This document shows, piece after piece, positions 20,401 through 27,838 of a DNA stretch of 27,838 nt (position 1 is the stretch's first letter; each line of letters opens with the position of its first letter). This DNA is from Bigelowiella natans CCMP2755 (Eukaryota; Cercozoa; Chlorarachniophyceae). Both the position numbers and the translations under genes were made by a program. Under the pieces are notes generated by a model. The model was given only the letters and a program-made list of their open reading frames with translations. It had not been told where the DNA came from and did not search any database. The stretch covers positions 1 to 27,838 of the forward strand of contig ADNK01001578.1 of NCBI GenBank assembly GCA_000320545.1, given 5' to 3'.

Positions 20401-21012
20401 TTTATTTATGTTTATGTGTGTGTGTGTGTGTGTAACATAATTATAATATCTTACATATCTACATTTCATAATTGCTAGATTTTATACGTGTGCATGCTTG
20501 CGCGCGTCTGCATGTCCGTCCGACGATTTCCTACCCAATAGCAGAGTGAAGTGACGACCATGGAGGAATTCTGACACATGTTATTTTGGTATTGTTCATT
20601 GTCACTCTACCTAAACCAGGTCTTGCAATCACGTAGCAAATAGAGATCCGTCTGTCTACAACAACCCAAACAAGTGAGTAGGATCTCATTTCGATATCGG
20701 ATGATGATTTTAATGGCGAAAGGGATATTAAGATGAGAATTGGGAAGGTGCTTGGTGATGATGATGCTGACGAGATACGACTATGCTGCACATAATGAAG
20801 TAGCCATTTTTTGTAGTTAGTTCTTCCACTGTTGCGAGTTCCTTCGTGATCGAGGCGTTTGTTATTAGCAAATAGGCAGCAAGAATGAAGTGCGAGAGGC
20901 GCATAGATTGAATTAGACTTAACTAACCTCCCTCCCTCCCCTCCTCAGATTTGCACCAGATCGATGGAATAAGATAGTTTATAAAGGAGAAGGTGGCAGC
21001 TCTTTCTCTCTT

Positions 21013-21073
<61 letters not shown>

Positions 21074-21147
21074 CATCTCGCAGCCTTCTTAAAGATTTCC
21101 ACATGTTGTAATAACTGCGTGAAATGGTATCGATGTCGCCCTTTCAC

Positions 21148-21193
<46 letters not shown>

Positions 21194-21669
21194 TTCAATC
21201 ACCCGCTTTCAACCACCCCTCCTTAGCCGTTGAAATACTGCATCAAATGATACTGAGCAGGCACGGAAATGAAAGACAGAGAGGCAGGTCAGACGGCTAG
21301 TTCGGAGAAAAAGGCCTCGACGTCGCCATCGACCCATTCTCAAGCCACAGATGCACACGTGGCATTTGGGCAAGGGAAGAGAAAGTGTATAGGCACCCAT
21401 CTTGCATTGGCCATCCTGAAGGTAGAAAGTATTTATATATACATATATTAACATTTATAACAATATATACATCTTAATGCGAATACATGAAATCGGATTG
21501 GCGTGGACACATTCTCGGTTCTGTTTATATGCAGGAAAGCATGGTCCAAATGAAGTCTTACTGTTGCGATGATAGATTTGTTGAAACAACCCACAAGTAT
21601 TCGTTATTCCACGCTGTTTCAGGCTTTTTTTGTGAAAATATCCACCGGGAGTCGATGGCAGCTTTCTAA
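17239..21669 (+). CDS. Cytochrome P450, about fourteen exons
   Basis: Exons are 17239-17441, 17593-17763, 17940-18147, 18409-18549, 18769-19074, 19322-19571, 19637-19684, 19814-19897, 20134-20221, 20297-20336, 20620-20673, 20949-20992, 21261-21421 and 21535-21669; phases agree throughout. From the ATG at 17321 this gives 616 residues. P450s are haem monooxygenases. Motifs in order are the Pro-rich hinge PPGSFGLPLVG (about 10-20), I helix LTLFVTGLTSKLL (about 325), K helix LETVCLEIERVFPPV with ExxR EIER, GYKIPKGWLLW, ANRDPSVYNNP, FAPDRW, and the haem loop FGQGKRKCIG with its Cys at about 561. The hinge and early exons resemble the CYP26/CYP120 group; the substrate is unknown. Oddities are a Ser-rich insertion in the fifth exon, a missing acidic residue in the I helix (TGLTS), and a Glu/Asp/Lys-rich linker in the sixth. 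The 5' end, with any membrane anchor, and the 19684 donor are uncertain. Confidence 0.88.
17770..20420. repeat. Microsatellites inside P450 introns
   Basis: Tracts on the coding strand are (CA)n near 17777-17800 and (TA)n at 17848-17890 in one intron. The next intron has C10 then (GT)n at 18190-18236, (TC)n(CA)n at 18302-18337 and (TA)n at 18340-18373. Later tracts are (CA)n(TA)n at 18669-18721, (CA)n near 19194-19226, (TA)n at 20082-20104 and (TA)n with (GT)n at 20349-20433. Every one falls between exons, and the exon ends are intact. Confidence 0.9.
21001..21188. repeat. (TC)n(TG)n and (GA)n tracts facing each other
   Basis: (TC)n at about 21001-21057 is followed by (TG)n to 21073, and (GA)n lies at about 21151-21187. 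All are in the P450 intron 20993-21260. The TC and GA tracts are complementary, so the transcript could fold into a hairpin with a loop of about 90 bases. Confidence 0.9.
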
Positions 21670-22110
21670 GCAGCCCGAAGGAACAACAGGTTCTCCCTCA
21701 TTTTATATTTAGTGAGTTTCGTCTTTCTTCCTTTTTCATTCCTATTTTGCGGGTAGAGCACAATAATGGAATCTCATAATGCCTGGATTTTGCCGGAAGA
21801 ATACTCGTTTCTACTTCGTTACAAATAAACTTTTTTCCGAAGTTAGTCGTTCCTAGCGGATTGTGCGGAATATTTTATTTCAAACAGTTTCCTGCATATC
21901 ATCATAGGATCCGAGGATGGGCACGGCTGGCGTGTTAAGTGGATTCCAGTGTACAGCCCCACCCCTGATGTAGATATCTCTTTTGCGCCTCTGGCATTTT
22001 CTGGAATGAATTCATATGGGAAGCCAATTGAGCAGTTGTAATTTGCATGTAAATCTGGGAAATGTGTATGTCCATGCGAGATTAGTACAAGGTAGACGTG
22101 TAGTATCATT
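21670..22110 (-). other. Convergent gap with one doubtful minus-strand frame
   Basis: An 88-codon minus frame (22109-21843) is open and protein-like in its second half (HANYNCSIGFPYEFIPENA). It has a possible acceptor CATTTCCCAG at about 22028 and an AATAAA within its end. It could be a terminal exon of a gene convergent with the P450, but no upstream exon was found in the unusual block that follows. It is not called as a gene. Confidence 0.3.
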
Positions 22111-22129
22111 TCATACCAAAATTTTTAAC

Positions 22130-23050
22130 AGTTGACTCACGCACTTGCATGGCTAGATGGGCATGTTGCTTGCGCATGCCTTTTTTGTGCACGTTGCTCC
22201 TGCTGGGCTCACTGGATCAGTTTGACTGCACCTGTGCGAATGATTAGTGCGATAGAGCTGAGCTTGAATCACCTTGTCACAATCTAGCAATGTGACTATG
22301 ATGACTGGAAAGCAAGCTAGCAAGCCATTCGTTCATCGTTGAACTTGCGCACTCTGAGTCAATGGAGCATTGATCACTTCAAGACTTTCACACATCGCAC
22401 ACTCGTGTTGTTGGTTGTTTTTCACAACTAGTCGATCGATGCCAACACTCTCTAGACTCTAGCTGATCTAGTGTTGTCAAACTTCACGAAGATGAATGGC
22501 ACAATGCTAGAATGTTCCAGTTTCCACCGGCTTGCTAGCTGGGTAGTGTGGTCGGCTTGGCTAGCTAGTCTAGTAGTGGTTTTCGAGTGCTCATTGCATC
22601 AACAAATTGGTGATTCCTAGATTCCAATGATTGATTGCTAGATTGATTCATTGCAATGCTAGATTGGTTCAATGTTCATTGAGACATCTAGACATTTTGG
22701 CATTGCTGAATTCCAGAATTGCTAGATTGCAACAATGCAACAATGCAACAATGCATGCACAAGCACTAGAGCATGCAATGCTAGAAAGGCCACTTCTAGC
22801 ACTTGCACGCTCTAGAGCTAGTAAGGCCACATGTACTAGTATAGTGCATCGACACATCAACGATGTCAATTTTCATTGGGGCCAGCTAACCAGAAGCAGG
22901 GTACCGATTGAGATGATTCCGGACCAGACATTTGCGAAGATACAAGATTCAATGCAGAGTGCTAGCATGCTAGCATGTTGTCGAAGCAAAATGCATGGCA
23001 TCTACAAGATTTTTCATTTGCTTGTATCTTAGATTGGCACTAGCGCGTTT
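22130..23050. other. Intergenic block rich in CTAG, CAATG/CATTG and GCATGC
   Basis: This is the fourth unusual block. It contains many CTAGATTG, CTAGCTAG, AATGCTAGA and GCATGC words, and a short tandem CAATGCAACAATGCAACAATG near 22733-22755. It ends within a few bases of the stop codon of the next gene at 23060. The 133-codon plus frame 22631-23032 is a composition artefact. Confidence 0.7.
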
Positions 23051-23059
23051 ATGTCTAAT

Positions 23060-24269
23060 TCAAAAACGATGGCCAGATTCGAGTGCCTTCTGAATGTTGG
23101 CAATCATTTTTGACCAGGAAGGGTATAGGCGAGATCCCCTGCCAGACTCAAATTTGTACTCTCTTGAAGAATCGCCTTCTTCAACGACAAGTTTTATTCC
23201 TCTCCCTTTGTTCATCTTTTCAACTTTCTTGATTGTACCGATAGGAATTACAACGACGTTTTTATCTTTCAATTTTTTCTTAACTGTGTTTTTTTTAACA
23301 AAGACGACGGCATTAGATTCTTCCATAAGCTTCTGCATTTGAATCTCAGTTGCGATACGCTTCTCGTCGTGTGCATATATGATTTTATCCTTATAAACTT
23401 TAAATCAATCAGACATGTAAATATTACTGTTAGTTCAATGTCGTTTTATAAGAAGCATGTTCAAATTCACAATGAGAAGCTTAATGTTCAAATTCTATTA
23501 TACATTTTACATATCGTGTTCCCGCTATTCCTAGCTTGATCTTTTTTGAAACCTTATCTAACAATCCAAAAATTACATATGTCATTTGTTAATCGATGAC
23601 ACATTATACCTGCTCCTAATCGAGCATATATGAACTGTTGATAATCGCCGCTGCACGCAAAAACATTATCGATGTGGCCAATCCTATGATATCCTGCCTT
23701 TCTTTCTCTCACGTGTATGTGGTACTTTGACAATCCTGCAGGTTTGAATTCTAATGTTTTCAATAACTTTTCGTATGGGACTTTGTGCCTTTTCCTGAAC
23801 AGAAAATTAATTTGTACAGTATTGTGAGGATAATGCGATGTTTCAATACCCTGGATCCAAATGTTGAGGACCTACGATTAATGTCTTTTTGTTGTCATCG
23901 AAAATAACTTCACCAGTTGTGCAACAGCAAAAGAAACCGCAAGTGATCAAGCGAGAGAAACACCAGCAACAGTCTGGAACTCCATAGTCAGGGAGTTCCT
24001 ACATCAAAATCCAAATGCTGAAACATTGACACATGTGCATCGATGAAAATGCCAATATTTGCTTTTCATGTGGATCCGCAACAGAGACCATGTTTGCATC
24101 ATGGCCACAGAATCTCTGATTTTAGACATGCACAATTGCAAAACCTTTCCTAGTTTTTGCACACCTTCTCAAACACCGATGACGAATGAGCTGCAAATCC
24201 GTGCGAGGGGATGCGCATCAAATTATTAGATGGCGACGAAGCAACCACAGAGTTGTCCATGGAAGTCAT
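23060..24269 (-). CDS. Four-exon protein with Cys cluster and possible PH-like end, 258 aa
   Basis: Exons are 24269-24165, 23998-23850, 23794-23610 and 23397-23060, with junction phases 0, 2 and 1 in agreement (777 nt including the stop). Exon 1 encodes a Ser/Asn-rich start, MTSMDNSVVASSPSNNLM. Exon 2 has a cysteine cluster, PDCCWCFSRLITCGFFCCC: seven Cys within 19 residues next to aromatic and hydrophobic residues, like palmitoylated or membrane-touching segments. It then reads TGEVIFDDNKKTLIVGP. Exon 3 carries a basic, Tyr-rich part (LSKYHIHVRERKAGYHRIGH). Exon 4 has strand-like segments (KDKNVVVIPIGTIKKVEK, GIKLVVEEG, REYKFESGRG) and ends in a helix with a central Trp (YPSWSKMIANIQKALES). 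That order recalls a PH-type fold, which would suggest a peripheral membrane role; this is inference. No named family is recognised. Confidence 0.75.
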
Positions 24270-24439
24270 TCTTCAAGTTCGATTGGCTCTCCTCCCAGCG
24301 AATGTTGCCAAGCACAGCTCTGTCCCGACTTCTTTCCCATTTCTCTCATTTTGCACCGTTGCGTCGTGTCGTCGTCCCAATTCCCCCTTCGTTCGGAATC
24401 ATCAGGTCATAATGGGAGAATGCAGGACTTACTTGCATT
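24270..24439. other. Upstream flank of the 258-aa gene
   Basis: Ordinary-looking sequence before the unusual block begins. Plus frames at 24186-24515 and 24211-24441 run antisense to the first exon and are rejected. No clear promoter element is seen. Confidence 0.35.
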
Positions 24440-25200
24440 AACTGGTGCGACGGGCATTGTCGTCTTGAAGAAATCGCCCGTGAAATTGCTTGGCAGCTGT
24501 CAACAAATTTGTTGATGTCTGCTCCTGTGAACAACAAACGGAATGACGCGCTGAAACGTCAAAGCGAAGTGTTCAAATGCGTGCGCACTTCAAGACATCG
24601 AATTACAGCACGCTGGCACGCCTTCAAGCACAATGGTGTCAGGCGAGGCTGGCAGGTTTTGGTCCATCAAGTTCACTCAAATTCATCACGCACTTCCAGA
24701 ACTGGAGAATCGAAACATGTTTTGTTTGTTTGCGTCTGTGAACACGTCGACGTGCGAGAATTGCACCCAAAACATTGTGCACTAACTGTGTCATTGTTGC
24801 TGAAGTGCGATTAGTTTTGAGCTGCAACGTGCCAAATTGCTGGATCGCCAGATCGCGCATTTCACAACCTGGGACAGGCTAGCAGGCTAGCAGGCTCTGG
24901 GGCTAGCGCAGGGTGCGTGCTGATTCTAGAGATTGGCACGCGTCTGACAGTGCTTTGCTCATGCAGTTTGTTCCAGTGTTCTCAACACTTTGAGTGATGC
25001 ACGAGTGTTTGCATACAATGCATGTGTGTGTGGACTCTTGTGCACACGTCCAGACTTGTGCAATGTGCACGTCTAGATGTGCAGTTACAAGTTTAAAACA
25101 ACATGGTGGCACCATGAAATGCAGCAAGATGCAAAATTTTCTTTTTCCACTGTGCATGCTAGCATGCCTAATTCAAAATTTAAGTGTCAGGTGCGCCGCA
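24440..25200. other. Intergenic block rich in TTG/CAA, CG and TGCA, poor in TA
   Basis: This is the fifth unusual block, filling the gap between the 258-aa gene and the 3' end of the PPR gene. The first 350 bases have few TA steps but many CAAA, TTTG, CGTGCG and GCAC words. The rest is rich in CATGCA, CTAGCAGG and TGTGCA. AGGCTAGC repeats near 24878-24896. No gene is supported. Confidence 0.65.
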
Positions 25201-25214
25201 CATCATTCACAATT

Positions 25215-25220
25215 TTATTT
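25215..25220 (-). promoter_or_regulatory. AATAAA overlapping the PPR stop codon
   Basis: The last codons read GGA AAA TAA, so AAAATAAAAT spans the stop. If used for polyadenylation the 3' untranslated region would be only tens of bases, ending close to the unusual block. Confidence 0.35.
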
Positions 25221-25877
25221 TCCTGGAATGGAGGCTAAAAGCAAGTACTGCGAGTCCGCTGCCACTCCTAAATGAAAATAACCAAAAATGAAACAATTTG
25301 ATCTTAATCAGTCGCAAAGGCTTAAGTGTTGCGCATCTGTACTTCACACATCATTTCTCTTTAGCAAAATGTAAGGGCTTACATAGGTTTATGTTACGAT
25401 GCGGAGAGGAAAAATGGCTTGTCTAACGTACCTATTTCTTGCATCTTTTCCCAGAAAATATGAGACAATCTCGGCGATCCCGCTCGGTAACACAACGACA
25501 GCTACGTGTTAAGAAAAACACAGTTCTTTTAATTACAAAAGCTCTCGCCGATTCACAAATATGTGGGCAGATAAAATGTGAACGTCTATCTAAACATGTT
25601 TGGCGAATGGTTTCCTGTACACTTACCATTCTATGGCATATTTCGCCATCTACACGCAGGTGTGCTTCTTGAATCTGCTTATAGACCTCCATAGCAATAT
25701 CCAGCTTTTATTGAGGACAAGAGAAAGTCATTGTAAGAAGGTGAAATATTGAACCAAAACAATGATGCATTTGTTGGCGCTTTGGAGTGCGTAAGTATTC
25801 GAAACACAATGTATTTTACTCTATTAAGATATTCGCACTGCACATTGAAGAGGAGGAAATATAGTTTAATACGTTTA

Positions 25878-25926
<49 letters not shown>

Positions 25927-27702
25927 ATGTGTGTGTGTGTTTGAGTGTGTGTGTATGGATGTGTGTCTATATGTGATATAATTGTTTAACACCCTCAAAT
26001 CTCTCTGGCAAAGCTTGAGTACGCGTTTATATGGGAGAATCGTCAGCCGTACTCTCTTGCTATGGAGCTCATGAAGTAAAACGTAGGCCTGTTAATTCAA
26101 AAACAAAAAAAAAAATAACCATGATGAAATAAGTTTGTTGATGAAATATGTTTGTTGATGAAATAAGTTTGTTTATGATGCAAATACAAATTTACACATT
26201 TATACATATATGTGATCGTTCTACACCATCTCACCTTATCGCTCATGATGTTTTCAGCATAGATTTTTGCCAGCTCAGGAGCGTTGTTTCGGTCGTGCGA
26301 CGACAATTGTCCGTTGACTGTGAAACTGCACGGACTCAAGCCCGACACTTTTCTCAGGAAAAGAGACACGTTTTTCGCCATTGGAGACGAGGAGGAGAGA
26401 AACCCACTGCCCCTAGCAGCCTGGTTTCATTCGTTGAAGTATAACGTGAAATATCAAATCAGATGTTCAGTACAAATTGTGGAAAAATACAAGCATAAAA
26501 AAAGACCGATTCTACGCACCACCACCGCGACTACAATGAGCACCGACAGAATTACATGAGCACCAACACAAATACATGGGAAATACGTAAAACCACGGTG
26601 ATGGCGTCACCTGTTGTGCAGAAAGGGACGCTGTCATCATCGAGTACACAGTCTTCGACGAGTCCTTCATTTCTCGTAATAGCCTCCTTCCAGACGAGAG
26701 CCTGTGCAAACAGTACGATGGAATTAGTGTGTGTGTGTGTGTGTGTGTGTGTTTTTCCGAAGACAAACGCGGATTTCATTCAACAACTCTCCCCCGCTCC
26801 CCACGTCTAAAGCCTCGAAATCCTCACAACTTACTTGGTACTCTTGCAGCATTGTGCTAGCCCCAGTTTGGCTTGAAGTTACCGCAATGTACCATTACGC
26901 ATACATTTTTAATTATTCGTTCGCCTTCAATAAGATCTCCCCCCCCCCCCCCTTCCACTCCCCTCCCCTCTCCCCTCTCGTTCATTCCATCTACTCCTCT
27001 TTTTGTCTAATGCACGCGGGAACACACACACCTCCCTGCTGTCACGTATGCATACAAAGCAGCGTTGAAGAAGAACTCATCTGGGAAAATGCCCTCCATC
27101 GTCTCCCGCTGTTCGAATGTCTACGATATTGCATCACCATTTTGCATCAACATTTACAACGCCCAAATGTGTGCGCGTGTGTGCGTGCGCTTATGTGTTT
27201 CAAATGCCGTTTCAACTAGCCTTTCAGACGACCTTTATGACACTCTCGTAGTCACGATGAAGAATGTGTCGCTTCAACGCCGCACTGATATATTACACAA
27301 AAACAAACGTCATCTTAATAAAAAGTCTTCCCAAATCTATAGATTCTTTCTTCAATATGGAAGCTCAAATACATTTTCGAACAGGCAATCTCCGAAGCGC
27401 GTCGCAGCATAACAGTGGGTGAGAATCCCCCCTTTTCCCACGAAAATGAGTCATTGAATGAATGAATGCAGTAATGTACGTATTTCGCATTGCGGTATTA
27501 CCTCCAGAGCTTCATTCCAGTTCCCATTTTTGTTGGCCTTTGTCCTTCTTTTTGCTGTTGGTGCTGCTGCTGCTGCCGCTGTGCTCTGTTTGCGGAGGAG
27601 GATGATGCTGAAGGTTGTTTGCCCTCTGGCTGATGAAACCACCCGAACAAACGCTTCTTCAAAGACTCGAACACTCCTGCTCATATGTGCCGCAATTGCC
27701 AC
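25215..27702 (-). CDS. Pentatricopeptide-repeat protein, C-terminal part
   Basis: Exons are about 27702-27502, 27120-27056, 26871-26835, 26701-26611, 26420-26235, 25704-25627, 25501-25432 and 25267-25215. PPR proteins bind RNA one base per 35-residue helix pair, mostly in plastids and mitochondria. Repeats visible across junctions are GNWNEALETFEQRETMEG then FPDEFFFNAAL; CCKSTKLSSGRRLLREM; APELAKIYAENIMSDK; LDIAMEVYKQIQEAHLRVDG; and CYRAGSPRLSHIFWEKMQEI followed by GVAADSQYLLLASIPGK and the stop. All junctions agree in phase except exon 2 to 3, where no GT-AG pair restores the frame that the repeat predicts. Exon 1 has an Ala run from a GCA/GCT repeat and is the least certain. The TAA stop overlaps an AATAAA. 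Start codon and targeting peptide are not identified; the gene may extend beyond the window. Confidence 0.85.
25880..25965. repeat. (TA)n(TG)n compound microsatellite in a PPR intron
   Basis: (TA)n at about 25881-25912 passes into (TG)n with interruptions. It lies in the intron 26234-25705 of the PPR gene. Confidence 0.95.
26728..26953. repeat. (GT)n tract and poly-C run near PPR exons 3 and 4
   Basis: (GT)n at 26728-26752 lies in the intron between exons 26871-26835 and 26701-26611, about 25 bases from the acceptor. A run of 12 C is at about 26939-26952, in the preceding intron. Confidence 0.9.
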
Positions 27703-27723
27703 GCACATTTACACAACAATATT

Positions 27724-27727
<4 letters not shown>

Positions 27728-27766
<39 letters not shown>
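27728..27766. repeat. (TA)n microsatellite upstream of the first PPR exon seen
   Basis: Uninterrupted TA run just upstream, on the minus strand, of the first PPR exon seen. By analogy with the other tracts it may be intronic, which would mean the gene continues past the window end. Confidence 0.9.
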
Positions 27767-27769
<3 letters not shown>

Positions 27770-27838
27770 TATATGTGTAAATGATACGCAATCGTATATC
27801 CCAACAGTGAATACTACCCCTCTCTTCCTCATTTCGCG

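Noticed and set aside
22631-23032. 133-codon plus frame as a gene
   Set aside because: Lies in a block of unusual composition where stop codons are rare for compositional reasons; no domain or splice sites.
24186-24515. 109-codon plus frame
   Set aside because: Antisense to the first exon of the 258-residue gene and into the unusual block; no supporting features.

Overview
The window is nuclear DNA of a eukaryotic microbe, most probably an alga with a secondary plastid. The evidence is split genes with GT-AG introns and matching phases, AATAAA-like signals at gene ends, dense microsatellites, a lysine-pathway diaminopimelate epimerase, a pentatricopeptide-repeat (PPR) protein, and a small secreted Cys-rich protein of a kind I associate with diatoms and related algae. 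I cannot name the species. There is no operon structure, tRNA, rRNA, CRISPR array or recognisable transposon.

I rebuilt most genes by joining exons whose phases agree and whose joined protein makes sense. Many introns are 55-80 nt, many exons are under 45 nt, and most single long open frames are not whole genes. Left to right: a 103-bp inverted repeat (15-298); a J-domain protein (minus, 495-1348); a 136-residue secreted Cys-rich protein (plus, 2184-2594); a CTAG-rich block (2.88-3.93 kb); a Trp-motif protein of about 338 residues, unrecognised (minus, 4620-6100); a possible 78-residue ORF head-to-head with dapF (plus, 6561-7676); a broken von Willebrand factor A (VWA) domain copy (minus, 7845-8302); an eight-exon SAM-dependent methyltransferase (minus, 9196-11683); a 56-residue Lys-tailed protein (minus, 13026-13599); an 88-residue protein (minus, 15867-16426); a cytochrome P450 in about fourteen exons (plus, 17239-21669); a 258-residue protein with a Cys cluster and a possible PH-like end (minus, 23060-24269); and a PPR protein in at least eight exons (minus, 25215 to about 27702).

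The products do not form one pathway: amino-acid synthesis (DapF), methyl transfer, oxidation (P450), organelle RNA binding (PPR), chaperone work (J protein), secretion, and several unknowns. This looks like ordinary gene-rich chromosome.

The most unusual features are the intergenic blocks of peculiar composition (2.88-3.93, 8.33-9.19, 12.0-12.85, 22.13-23.05 and 24.4-25.2 kb), rich in CTAG, TGCA, GCATGC and CGTACG and limited to the gaps between genes; microsatellites inside introns, one touching a 3' splice site; and several small split genes I could not match to any family.
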